Source: Candidatus Adiutrix sp.
GTDB lineage: Bacteria; Desulfobacterota; Desulfarculia; Adiutricales; Adiutricaceae
NCBI GenBank assembly: GCA_031285975.1
Contig: JAITVE010000041.1
Span: 1 to 13,701 of the forward strand
Length of the DNA stretch: 13,701 bases
Reading direction: 5' to 3'
The position numbers and the translations under genes are program-made. The number at the start of each line of letters is the position of its first letter. The stretch's first letter is position 1. Below the pieces are notes generated by a model. It did not search any database, was not told the origin of the DNA, and saw only the letters and a program-made list of their open reading frames with translations. Below are positions 1 to 7,343 of the stretch, piece by piece.

Positions 1-777
1 GCGGACAGCCGGGTCAAGGTGGTGACCTTGAGCAGAAACCGCGGTCAGCATATCGCTATTTCCGCCGGTCTGGATTATGCCGTCGGCGACTATGTGGCCG
101 TCATGGACTGCGACCTGCAAGACCCGCCGGAAGAATTAAGGAAGTTGTATACCCACCTGATAGATGGCGGCTATGACGCTGTGTTTGGGGTGCGGGCTCA
201 TCGGCAGGACAAATGGCTGAAACGCTTCAAGGCCAACTGTTATCACGCTGTTTTTCGGCGCATTGCCCAGGAAGCGGTCAAGACCGAATGTGACCACGCC
301 AATTTTTCCGTAATCACCCGCCAGACCGCCGGGCATTACCGGCTGTTCAAGGAACGTAACCGGTCGTATTCCGAGTTGGTGAAGCACCTCACCGGCAACG
401 TCGGCTTTCTGGACGTCAGGCACGACGCCCGCCATTCAGGGAGCAGTTCCTATTCTTTACGCCGGTATATCAACGCCGGGGTGGCGTTTATTCTGGGCAG
501 TTCCAACCGGCCGCTGATAGTTTCCATCTATTGCGCCTTCATATCGTTTTTTATCGCCCTGCTCTTTGGGCTGAGGGTCGCCTATAACTATTTCATATAT
601 GGCACGTCAGTGCCGGGGTGGAGCAGCCTGGCGATGCTAACTTGTTTTTTCGCCGGCTTGCAAATGTTGCTGTTAGGGATTTTAGGGCTTTACATTGGTG
701 CCGTTTTTAACGAGAGTAAAAGGCGCCCGCTGTATTTGGTGAGTAAAACGCAAAATCTGATGGATAAAGAAAAATGA
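1..777 (+). CDS. Polyprenyl-phosphate glycosyltransferase, GT2 family (GtrB/ArnC type), 5'-truncated
   Basis: The reading frame is open from base 1, so the true start lies upstream. I estimate that about 50-60 N-terminal residues are missing. The visible part begins in the nucleotide-sugar binding fold, with SRNRGQ, then GLDYAVGDYVAVMDCDLQDPPE, which carries the acidic metal/sugar-nucleotide motif of GT2 enzymes (DCDLQDPP). Next comes the RHSGSSSYSLRRY segment typical of DPM1/GtrB/ArnC proteins. Two hydrophobic helices follow near the C-terminus (about 170-195 and 208-235 from the window edge), then a basic tail. Members of this family transfer a sugar from UDP or GDP to undecaprenyl phosphate on the inner face of the cytoplasmic membrane. 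The stop overlaps the next start as ATGA, so translation is probably coupled. The sugar cannot be told from the sequence. The family call is firm; the role in surface glycan modification is inferred from the neighbours. Confidence 0.9.
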   Translation, partial: ADSRVKVVTLSRNRGQHIAISAGLDYAVGDYVAVMDCDLQDPPEELRKLYTHLIDGGYDAVFGVRAHRQDKWLKRFKANCYHAVFRRIAQEAVKTECDHANFSVITRQTAGHYRLFKERNRSYSELVKHLTGNVGFLDVRHDARHSGSSSYSLRRYINAGVAFILGSSNRPLIVSIYCAFISFFIALLFGLRVAYNYFIYGTSVPGWSSLAMLTCFFAGLQMLLLGILGLYIGAVFNESKRRPLYLVSKTQNLMDKEK

Positions 778-1394
778 CCATGTCGATAAAAGAGCGTGTT
801 TTATCATTTTCTAAGGCGTACAGCTTGTTCCAAAGACTGCTGGCCAGGCCCGGGGTTGACGTTGTCTCGGACAGCCTGAAAATAGCAAGCGGCTGCAAAA
901 TATTGGATATCGGCTGCGGCCCGGCCACGGTGGTTGAGCGTCTCCCCGACTCGGTTGAATATTGCGGGTTCGACCCCTCGGAACAATATATTGAGACGGC
1001 CCGATTACGCTACGGCGGGCGGCCCCTGCATTCCTTTCAGGTTCAAGGGATTGATGAGGCCGATTTGGGTGAGAAAAATGGCTATTTCGACTTGGTAATG
1101 GCCTTGGGCGTTGTGCATCATCTCAATGACGAGCAAGCCGCGAAACTTTTCAAATTGGCTGAAGTTGCCCTCAAGCCGGGGGGGCAGTTTTTTTCTATTG
1201 ACCCCGTTTTTATCTCAAACCAGCACCCGATAGCCAAATGGCTGGCGTCCATGGATCGTGGAAAGTATGTTCGAACGCCGGAGCACTATAAAAATCTGGC
1301 CGAAACGTCTTTCGGCGGCCCGGCGGAACAGCGTATCCGCAGTGATGCTTTGCGGTTGCCATATAACCATTTAATTATGAAAATAGTGAAATAA
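774..1394 (+). CDS. Class I SAM-dependent methyltransferase
   Basis: This 206-residue protein has the SAM-binding motif I KILDIGCGP at about residues 42-50, an acidic motif II in YCGFDPS at about 63-69, and the post-motif region GYFDLVMALGVVHHL with LKPGGQFFSIDP after it. This is a complete Rossmann-type methyltransferase core of normal length. The C-terminus (RLPYNHLIMKIVK) resembles methyltransferases found in polysaccharide and lipid-linked sugar clusters. The start at 774 overlaps the preceding stop by four bases. A second ATG two codons later (780) is an equally possible start, since neither has a strong ribosome binding site. From context it may methylate a sugar, a lipid carrier or a glycan end, but the substrate is not visible in the sequence. 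The methyltransferase call is secure; the pathway is inferred. Confidence 0.85.
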   Translation: MTMSIKERVLSFSKAYSLFQRLLARPGVDVVSDSLKIASGCKILDIGCGPATVVERLPDSVEYCGFDPSEQYIETARLRYGGRPLHSFQVQGIDEADLGEKNGYFDLVMALGVVHHLNDEQAAKLFKLAEVALKPGGQFFSIDPVFISNQHPIAKWLASMDRGKYVRTPEHYKNLAETSFGGPAEQRIRSDALRLPYNHLIMKIVK

Positions 1395-1398
1395 TATT

Positions 1399-1773
1399 AT
1401 GGGAAAAGTATTTCTGGCCGCTTCCATTGCCAGCGGCGTCATAAGCCAGCTCCTCATCAAGTGGCGCATTGACGCCATAACCGCTGGCGCAGACATTCCG
1501 CAGGCCTGGAGTATCAAAATTCCTTGGCTGGTTATCAATGTATTGTTTGACCGCTTTATTATCCTGAGCATGTTCCTCACATTTTTAGCCGGTGTTTTGT
1601 GGATGGCCACCCTGAGCAAGCTCGAAATAAGTTTTGCTTATCCGTTTACAAGCCTCACATATGTACTGGTTTTGGCCGCATCCTGCTTTCTTTTCGGCGA
1701 ACCTCTCAATGGGTATAAAATTGTGGGGGCTCTTGTGGTCATAGCTGGGCTTATTATTGCGAGTCAAGGTTAA
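1399..1773 (+). CDS. Small SMR/EamA-like membrane protein, probable lipid-linked sugar flippase subunit (ArnE/ArnF-like)
   Basis: A 124-residue protein with four hydrophobic segments at about residues 2-20, 45-70, 75-98 and 102-122. The stretch LSKLEISFAYPFTSLTYVL and the end FGEPLNGYKIVGALVVIAGL are typical of small multidrug resistance/EamA half-size transporters and of ArnE/ArnF, which flip undecaprenyl-phosphate-aminoarabinose. It sits 4 bp after the methyltransferase and 6 bp before the large membrane protein. In that position it probably plays the part GtrA plays in O-antigen glucosylation cassettes, moving the lipid-linked sugar made by the GT2 enzyme to the periplasmic face. ArnE and ArnF work as a pair, but only one such gene is visible; a homodimer or a partner outside the window would be needed. 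A drug-efflux SMR pump is the alternative, made less likely by the context. The ribosome binding site is poor, suggesting coupling to the upstream gene. Confidence 0.75.
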   Translation: MGKVFLAASIASGVISQLLIKWRIDAITAGADIPQAWSIKIPWLVINVLFDRFIILSMFLTFLAGVLWMATLSKLEISFAYPFTSLTYVLVLAASCFLFGEPLNGYKIVGALVVIAGLIIASQG

Positions 1774-1779
1774 AGCGGG

Positions 1780-3651
1780 GTGCCCAACGTGAGTTCTTCC
1801 TGGACAGAGGGCCTTTGCCCCAGGCTGAAAATTTTTATCCAAACACCGGCTGTTGCGGGTTGCTGGGCGGTGGGCTTGTGCTGGCTGTTTTGCTTCGGTC
1901 TCTGGGAGCCGGTGTACCTGACGAATGACGACGCAACCATGCGGGGCATCCTGTCCGGGACTCACTTCCCCGGCGTCGGGCCATCTGAATTCACTTTATA
2001 TATATCAACGGTGTTGGGCGTTTTTATAAAGGCCTTGTATTTGCATTGGCCCGGCAGCAATTGCTATGAGATATTCTTTTATCTGATTTTAAGCAGTTCG
2101 GTCTGGGTCAGCATATATACGTTAGCTAGGGTTGCCCGGCAGGCTGACTATAAATACTCTATTGTGATTTTGTTGGTCTTGCCGTGTATTCTCTCGGTGC
2201 CGTTTCTTGGCCGTCAGTTCACCATGGTTTGCGCGTTAGCGGCAGGCAGCGGCCTTGTGGTTTTTTATTCACTTTTTAATACGCCCCTGACCTCCCCCGC
2301 CACGTGGCTGGCCAAAGGGCTGTATGTGATCTTCGCTCTTTGGCTGAGTTCCCTGATTCGATTTGACGCCGCCCTTACTTACGGCCTGGTCGGCGGCTTA
2401 TATTTGCTGCCCTTGCTGCCCTGGCGCAAGGCAAAAAAAATACTGGCGCTTGCCGTGGTCGCCGGATTGGCGCTATTCGCGGTTCTGGGAACAGAACATA
2501 TTAATCAGACGATGATTAAAAACAACCCCGACTGGCAATACCGCAAAGATATGAACCGCTATGTGACCAGCATAACCAACGATTCCGTTTTTGCGAACAC
2601 TGAAAATTTGGGCCCAGCATGGCGACTGGTAGCTAAGAATAATATCTCGTTCTCCGGCGAAAATGACGGGTTTCATTTTGGAAAAGAGTATTTCAGGCTT
2701 TTTCTTCAGTATGCTCTGATCGGTGAGATCAACGTCAGCAATCCCTCAAATATGGCCAAGGTCAGCGCAAAACTCGCTCCGCTGCTCAGCAATAAGGCCA
2801 ACAGCAGTTTGTGGCCATTTCTTCATCACGGGGTTCCTATAGATAGGCTATCCAATTACTTATGGATATTGCTGCCCGTATTGCTCATTTTCCGAAATAA
2901 AAAGGTCTGGGGCCTGGCGATGTATTTCGCGGTCTGCTTTTGCATTGTCTCTGCCGCGATCAGTTTCCATTACCGCCCCGTGCCGTACCGATTGTGGTAT
3001 GGATATTCGGCTTTGTTTTTTTTGATATTGGTCTCTTATGTCGGCGCGAATTATACCTCCATCCAGGAGGCTCTATTTCCCGTGCCAGGCTCAAAAAATA
3101 TCACCCTGGGTACAGCCGCCGCGCTTCTCATCGTAGCCTCGCTGGGCGCCAGCTATAGCCTGGTACATAAACAGCAGCAGTATTCACACCTGCTCTTGCG
3201 CTCTAACAATGCGATAGAGAAAGATATCCAACGGTTGCGCTTTGATAAAGAGTTACTGTATATAATTGACGGCATCACGTATTTTTTTAGCACAGCCCCG
3301 TTGCGGCCGGATCCCTGGCACAACGCCTCTATAAAACGGATAATTCTTACCACCACTATTCTTGACCCCAGCCATCATGGCGTGTTGAAACGCTATGATA
3401 TTCCGTTGCAAAATACAATGCAATATATAGGTACTCATAAAGACGTGCGCTTTTTATTTGCGCATAAGTTAACAGGCATGAACTTCTTTATCCCGTACTG
3501 GGGCCCCTTTAGTTCCATAGCCGCTTTTCTGCGTGAGCGGCATGGTCTTGAAATTGGGGCCGAGGATGTCGCCGGGGTTGAAACTGAGGAACTGGCTGTT
3601 ATGCAACTCGTGCCGCTTAACGCGAACGGCACCGATAACAGCGGGAAATAA
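1780..3651 (+). CDS. Large polytopic membrane protein, GT-C-like glycosyltransferase candidate
   Basis: A 623-residue protein with about 11-12 predicted membrane helices: one at residues 25-47, several between 70 and 237, four between about 355 and 465, and a soluble region of about 110 residues between 240 and 350. A further soluble domain of about 160 residues forms the C-terminus. Just after helix 1 it carries LTNDDATMRGILSG, an acidic pair (D50-D51) in the first outer loop, where GT-C enzymes keep their catalytic acid; this placement is my inference. Last in a run with a GT2 enzyme and a flippase-like protein, it matches the position of the serotype-specific GtrC-type transferase, which moves the sugar from undecaprenyl phosphate onto a surface glycan in the periplasm. 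The GTG at 1780 gives the full frame; a GTG at 1789, better spaced from GCGGGG, is an alternative start. I do not recognise a named family. Confidence 0.65.
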   Translation: MPNVSSSWTEGLCPRLKIFIQTPAVAGCWAVGLCWLFCFGLWEPVYLTNDDATMRGILSGTHFPGVGPSEFTLYISTVLGVFIKALYLHWPGSNCYEIFFYLILSSSVWVSIYTLARVARQADYKYSIVILLVLPCILSVPFLGRQFTMVCALAAGSGLVVFYSLFNTPLTSPATWLAKGLYVIFALWLSSLIRFDAALTYGLVGGLYLLPLLPWRKAKKILALAVVAGLALFAVLGTEHINQTMIKNNPDWQYRKDMNRYVTSITNDSVFANTENLGPAWRLVAKNNISFSGENDGFHFGKEYFRLFLQYALIGEINVSNPSNMAKVSAKLAPLLSNKANSSLWPFLHHGVPIDRLSNYLWILLPVLLIFRNKKVWGLAMYFAVCFCIVSAAISFHYRPVPYRLWYGYSALFFLILVSYVGANYTSIQEALFPVPGSKNITLGTAAALLIVASLGASYSLVHKQQQYSHLLLRSNNAIEKDIQRLRFDKELLYIIDGITYFFSTAPLRPDPWHNASIKRIILTTTILDPSHHGVLKRYDIPLQNTMQYIGTHKDVRFLFAHKLTGMNFFIPYWGPFSSIAAFLRERHGLEIGAEDVAGVETEELAVMQLVPLNANGTDNSGK

Positions 3652-4011
3652 CCACTCATCAAAAAAGGATTTGCACGGATCAAAACATCATCGCTTCAAC
3701 TACGGCAATCATTGCCGAGATTATTGCTTGTGCACAAAATGGTACTGATGGATGGGCCGACTGGCAATTGCATTAGGGCATGTTTACGCAACCTAAGGGC
3801 TTGTATTATCAGTGTAAAAAGCACGAAAGCAGGCGCGGCAACCAAATGAATCTTTGTGTTCCAGCCTCCACGTGATTTGCCGAGGCTTTGCTGGCCGTTT
3901 TTTCAGAGTGCCTGTTCCATCCGGGTGCACCTTGGCACAGGTGCTGTCCAAACGACAGGCCGCTGGCATCAATTTCAATGAATTGCATCTGCTGTAAAAG
4001 GATAAACAGCT
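3652..4011. other. Gene-poor debris region between cassette and operon
   Basis: About 360 bp without an intact gene. A hairpin with 6-bp arms and a 3-base loop lies at 3703-3717 just after the glycosylation cassette; it has no clean T-run, so it is at best a weak terminator. A start-less + strand open stretch reads through about 3660-3774 and ends in DGWADWQLH before a TAG stop. It may be a fragment of a lost gene. The second half (about 3793-3978) holds an IS5-type transposase remnant on the - strand. No promoter facing either neighbour was convincing. Confidence 0.6.
3793..3978 (-). pseudogene. IS5-family transposase fragment, frameshifted
   Basis: On the - strand one frame reads LDSTCAKVHPDG...TLKK (about 3951 down to 3896), and the neighbouring frame continues with GQQSLGKSRGGWNTKIHLV (about 3898 down to 3840). 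Joined across an A-run near 3896-3901 these give the central block of IS5-family DDE transposases: the DST containing the first catalytic aspartate, a KVH segment, then GKSRGGWNTKIH. The second frame lies one base on (+1) from the first, so the shift is not the usual -1 slippage. There is no N-terminal domain, no recognisable C-terminal glutamate block and no terminal inverted repeat. This is a decayed internal piece of an insertion sequence, marking old recombination next to the atypical glycosylation cassette. Confidence 0.65.
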
Positions 4012-4017
4012 TTATCC
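4000..4017 (-). terminator. Weak hairpin terminator of the MBL/PHP-like operon
   Basis: On the - strand GGATAAA and TTTATCC form a 7-bp stem around a GCTG loop, followed by TTTT. The stem overlaps the last codons and stop of the upstream gene. It is AT-rich and the T-run is short, so termination would be inefficient. Confidence 0.35.
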
Positions 4018-5151
4018 CATCCGGGCGCGATACTCATTCAAGGTATTGGTCAAACTTTGCCCGGAATCTTTTAACGCGGCGGCGACGTCCGGCTCTGTCC
4101 AGGGGGGTTGGAAGCCGATTTCGCGGCGGGCGGAATCTTTTTCATCGCCGGGTTCGGGGGTGATTTTGGCGGAGAGGTGGGTGTCGTCGCCCATGAAGGC
4201 CAAGAGGCGGCGGGCTTTTTTCCGGCTCTCATTGGCGCGCTGCATGGCTTCCAAAAGGAACAGGGTATGGCGGGGGCTGGAGGGGTTCCAGACTTCCCAG
4301 CCGTCCACGTCCAGGCCGGACAGGAGGATGGGCCAGAACAGCGGGGGGTGCGGAATGATCACCCCCGCGCCCAGGGAGCGGTCCTCCTCAATGACTTCCT
4401 GCGGCGAAAAGAATTTTTCGGGGCGCAGGTCGGCCTTGACGATTTTCTTGACGGCTTTGGCGAAGATAACCGCCTGACCGAGGAGGTCGGCCTGCTTCGG
4501 CGGGGTGCTGGCGGCCATGAAGTCCGGCAGCAGGCGGTTTTTCAGCATTTCGTCACGGGGGCCGCCGAGAATGCCGGACTGCTCGATGAGAGCCCGCAGC
4601 CGCACCGCGTAAAAACGGGCCATCGCTATGCCTTCATCGCTGAGGGAGCATTGCAGGTCGGCCTGGGCCTTCCGCACGGCTTTGTCCGGCTCGGCCAGGC
4701 GGGCGAGGATATCCATCAGCTGACGGGCGCGATAATTATAGGTGTGCTCCATCATGCCCAAAAAAGCCGAGGCCCGGGCCAGCCGTGAGGCCGGAAGGTG
4801 AATCAGCAGTTGCACCTTCTGCCCGTAGCGGCGGTCGTAAACATCGGCTTCCACCCCGGCCCAGGGGCCGAGGCTCATGACTTTGTTGTGCTGGGTGGGG
4901 ATGGCCAGAAAATTCTCCGCGTGGGGGAAAGCCAGGTTCAGCCGCGTCTGGATGAGCTCCAGGGGGGCCCACTCCGGGTGCCAGTGCACGGCCAGATATT
5001 CGCGGGCCTCCGGGGCGGTGCGTCCGGGGCGGGCGGCCAGGGCTTTGGCCTCCTCGCTCAGTTCCACGGAGGTGAGTTGGTTGAAGCGGCGCCAGTCGTC
5101 GCCGCCGATGCCTTGCGCGGCCGCGTCCAGGCTGAATGGATCCGCCGCCAT
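4012..5151 (-). CDS. Conserved hypothetical protein with PHP-like metal-binding motifs
   Basis: A 379-residue soluble protein with no signal peptide. I do not recognise a named family. In order it shows VHWHPEW (H56, H58, E60), QHNK (H88), GVEADVYD (E101), MMEHTY (H136), GAGVIIPHPP (H268), LDVDGWEVWN (E286) and LAFMGDDTHLSAKI (D323, H325). Order and spacing recall the four motifs of PHP-superfamily metal-dependent phosphoesterases: an N-terminal HxH, a middle E/H, an 'iiaHP' histidine, a 'dgiEvyN' strand and a C-terminal DxH. The family reading is inference from motif order only. The ATG at 5151 lies 2 bp after the stop of the MBL-fold gene and lacks a strong ribosome binding site, pointing to translational coupling. 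The two putative metallohydrolases probably act in one process. A non-catalytic relative, or an unrelated protein with chance histidines, cannot be excluded. Confidence 0.55.
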   Translation of the reverse strand: MAADPFSLDAAAQGIGGDDWRRFNQLTSVELSEEAKALAARPGRTAPEAREYLAVHWHPEWAPLELIQTRLNLAFPHAENFLAIPTQHNKVMSLGPWAGVEADVYDRRYGQKVQLLIHLPASRLARASAFLGMMEHTYNYRARQLMDILARLAEPDKAVRKAQADLQCSLSDEGIAMARFYAVRLRALIEQSGILGGPRDEMLKNRLLPDFMAASTPPKQADLLGQAVIFAKAVKKIVKADLRPEKFFSPQEVIEEDRSLGAGVIIPHPPLFWPILLSGLDVDGWEVWNPSSPRHTLFLLEAMQRANESRKKARRLLAFMGDDTHLSAKITPEPGDEKDSARREIGFQPPWTEPDVAAALKDSGQSLTNTLNEYRARMG

Positions 5152-5153
5152 GG

Positions 5154-6077
5154 TCAGCCCGCGTCCGCAGGGGCCTGGGCCTCGCGCTGCTGATATTCCA
5201 TGATACCCTTCAGATTGTTGCCGATGAAGTAGCGGTGCCGCCAGAGATCGGCCGGGGGGATGTCGGCTTCGGGCAGGTAATAGGGGTCGTGCACGAACAT
5301 GGCGTCGGTGAGGCGGGTGAGGTAGGCGGCGAAATCCTCGCCCTCACGCTGGGCCCATTCCGGGCGGCGCAGGAATTCGTCCCAGAAGGCCAACTGCTCT
5401 ACGCGGGCGGTGAGGCACTCGTAGAGCGGAATGGGATAATGGGTGTGGCCGAAATAGGCCGGAGCGTCGGGCTCGGCCTGGAGTAAAGCCACGGAGGCCA
5501 GGGTCACGTCCGGGAAAAAGCGGGGCGGGGTGGAGGGCGACAGGCAGAGCTTGCCCTTGATGATTTCCGGGCAGCCAGCGGCCTCCCCGGCGAAGAGGGT
5601 CTCGCCCAGGCGAAAGCTCAGGTGGTGCGGCGCGTGGCCGGGGGTCTCGATGATGCGCAGGCCGGGAATGTCGCACTCGGTGTGGGGGATGAGGCGGGCG
5701 GCCTCCATGGGCGTGGGCTGGCCGTACATGGCCCCGACCCGCTCGCCCATAACCTCGTTGGTGCCCGCCCACAGGCGCTCCGGGGCGACCAGGTGAGGCA
5801 GCCCCTTGGCGTGGGTCAGGATTTTCACCCCCGGCCAGGCGCGGACGATATCGCCGAGGCCCCCGGCGTGATCCAGGTGAATATGGGTCAGGAGCACGTA
5901 ATCCAGGGGGCGGCTGCCCAGGCGGCTTTTCAGCCGCTCCGCCAGGGTGGGCCCGCCGCTGCCGACCCCGCAGTCCACCAAAAACATCCGGCCCCCGTGC
6001 TCGGTGAGCCAGCCGCCGAACATGTCCCCGAATTCGGGCAGGCTCGGGGTTCCGTGTACAAATTCAACCTGTGTCAT
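5154..6077 (-). CDS. MBL-fold metallo-hydrolase
   Basis: A cytoplasmic metallo-beta-lactamase-fold protein. With the chosen start it has 307 residues. Metal ligands are visible in THIHLDHAGG (H65, H67, D69, H70), PGHAPHH (H151) and FGHTHY (H211, H213). The strand that usually ends in the bridging aspartate (LFAGDA) reads LFAGEAAG here, with E165 at that place. The C-terminal part (about 215-307) has aromatic and acidic stretches and resembles no domain I know. The frame could open upstream at a GTG (6134), but that codon overlaps the -10 box, so it cannot be used from this promoter. The ATG at 6077 has AGGA 8 bases upstream and is preferred over the ATG at 6092. Fold and metal site are secure; the substrate is unknown, and lactonases, glyoxalase-II-like and phosphodiesterase relatives are all possible. 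It heads an operon with the PHP-like gene. Confidence 0.85.
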   Translation of the reverse strand: MTQVEFVHGTPSLPEFGDMFGGWLTEHGGRMFLVDCGVGSGGPTLAERLKSRLGSRPLDYVLLTHIHLDHAGGLGDIVRAWPGVKILTHAKGLPHLVAPERLWAGTNEVMGERVGAMYGQPTPMEAARLIPHTECDIPGLRIIETPGHAPHHLSFRLGETLFAGEAAGCPEIIKGKLCLSPSTPPRFFPDVTLASVALLQAEPDAPAYFGHTHYPIPLYECLTARVEQLAFWDEFLRRPEWAQREGEDFAAYLTRLTDAMFVHDPYYLPEADIPPADLWRHRYFIGNNLKGIMEYQQREAQAPADAG

Positions 6078-6122
6078 GGACGCTATCCTCATAATGAAAA
6101 CTTCGGACGGTAAACCGCGCCC

Positions 6123-6151
6123 ATTATAGCACACGCCGCCGCCCCGGCCAA
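6123..6151 (-). promoter_or_regulatory. Sigma-70 promoter for the MBL/PHP-like operon
   Basis: On the - strand TTGGCC (6151-6146) is followed after 17 bases by a perfect TATAAT (6128-6123). The transcript would start near 6116, leaving a leader of about 40 bases before the ATG at 6077. The -10 box overlaps the first codons of the longest possible frame and so helps decide the start. Confidence 0.7.
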
Positions 6152-6165
6152 ATATTGCCGTGCGG

Positions 6166-7290
6166 TTATTGCGCCGCCGCGTTTTGGGCGTTGTTCAGAA
6201 CCGTGTTCCAGATGCTCAGCAGTTCCGGGTAGTTCTTCAGTGGGTCTTGATCCGTGCGGCTGGGAGTCCACATGGACATACGCAGCGGTGGCACTTTTGT
6301 GTTCCGACGATTGTCTTCGACCCACTCAAAATCGATTGACGGCACATCGCCGCCGGTATTGGCCGGGCCAGGCCGAACCACCGTAACCAGTTCATAGCCG
6401 TCACGCCCAGCCACGGCTCTCGGCCTGAAGGCGACAAAAGGCAGACAGTCGCAAGCTGTCATCATCTCCTGGCTGTAGTTGTAAATACCACTTAGGAGTA
6501 CGTCTTCCACCCTATCAATTTTGCGAACCGCAAAGATGGGTGAAGAACTAATGATAAAACTTGCAATTTTGCGTTCATCTTGGAAAGAGACGACAAATCC
6601 GGGATTTGCCGGACTGGAGGCTGTATCTATCTCGCCGAAGCGCGTTTTGAAAGTGGAGCTATTGATGGCGGCTCTGCTGTCGATCCATCGGTAGGTAGCG
6701 AGGTAGCTTTTTACGGCTTCCAAAAATTCTTTGATTTTCGCGTCTTTTAATGGCTCATCAATGGGAACGTCAAAATCGCGCCTGGAAAAACCTCCACTGA
6801 AAGCCAAATAGCCAAGTGGAAATTTTAAATCGAGATATAACTCCATACTGTACGGTTTAGGTGGGGTGCCATCTTTTGTAGGACGATCGTCATCAAAATT
6901 GATAAATGAAAGCATCTTGGCCGGCGACTCAAAGGCGTCTCCCAGAGCTTCTTCTTTTCTTTGATCCAAGGAGGTCATTCTCCTTCTCTCAAATCGCTTT
7001 TGAAAATTTTCCAGAAATATCTTCTCGCCATTTGCGGGGTCATCAAAAGGCTCTTCATGAAGAATTATATCCTGCGCACCACCAGGCTGAAAAGTCCAGG
7101 GCAGTTGGACGGCATAGTGGTGCAATGACATAGATTCTGGCATATTGAAAACCATATGACCAATGTGATAGGGAACCAGTTTCAGCCCCTCCTCCCCCGC
7201 CGGTTCCGCTTCGGCGGCGGGCAGTTGGGCGGCGGGCAGGGTGATGGTGAGCAGAAACAGCAACAGAGCCATAAGTTTTCTTGAAAGCAT
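6166..7290 (-). CDS. Secreted hypothetical protein, tentatively Tli4-like (T6SS lipase immunity type)
   Basis: A 374-residue protein. It starts with a clear Sec signal peptide (MLSRKLMALLLFLL...), probably cut after AEA near residue 28. No lipobox is present, so it should be soluble in the periplasm. The N-terminal part has GHMVFNMPESM. The C-terminal part has a CDC pair (TACDCLPF), then RPRAVAGRDGYELV, FEWVE, a Pro-rich strand and the end ELLSIWNTVLNNAQ. This arrangement (signal peptide, 'xGRxxxxxP' beginning, 'vaGxxGyE...FeW...lW' end) recalls the Tli4 immunity proteins that neutralise type VI lipase effectors in the periplasm. That is recall-based inference, and no effector, VgrG or T6SS gene is in the window. 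The ATG at 7290 has GAGGAG 6 bases upstream and is preferred over upstream frame extensions. A broken paralogue lies at 7779-8922, and the two share their upstream regions as well. Confidence 0.6.
   Translation of the reverse strand: MLSRKLMALLLFLLTITLPAAQLPAAEAEPAGEEGLKLVPYHIGHMVFNMPESMSLHHYAVQLPWTFQPGGAQDIILHEEPFDDPANGEKIFLENFQKRFERRRMTSLDQRKEEALGDAFESPAKMLSFINFDDDRPTKDGTPPKPYSMELYLDLKFPLGYLAFSGGFSRRDFDVPIDEPLKDAKIKEFLEAVKSYLATYRWIDSRAAINSSTFKTRFGEIDTASSPANPGFVVSFQDERKIASFIISSSPIFAVRKIDRVEDVLLSGIYNYSQEMMTACDCLPFVAFRPRAVAGRDGYELVTVVRPGPANTGGDVPSIDFEWVEDNRRNTKVPPLRMSMWTPSRTDQDPLKNYPELLSIWNTVLNNAQNAAAQ
6171..6234. repeat. 3'-end block shared with the paralogue (copy 1)
   Basis: The bases coding for the last 20-odd residues of the intact paralogue match 7784-7847 with 2 differences in 64; the first 42 are identical. 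The rest of the two genes is clearly more diverged, so this block was probably homogenised by gene conversion or is under unusual constraint. Confidence 0.85.
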
Positions 7291-7343
7291 GGGCCGCTCC
7301 TCGTAAATAGGGATGGTGATATTTTCGGTGCTGAACAGGCCAT

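Noticed and set aside
4108..4788. Open frame on the + strand opposite the PHP-like gene
   Set aside because: Gly/Phe/Ala-rich shadow product with no domain and no ribosome binding site; the opposite strand has a coherent motif series.
6078..6134. Upstream GTG start for the MBL-fold gene
   Set aside because: The GTG lies at the -10 box, and the extra residues are not part of the fold. The ATG at 6077 has a proper AGGA.
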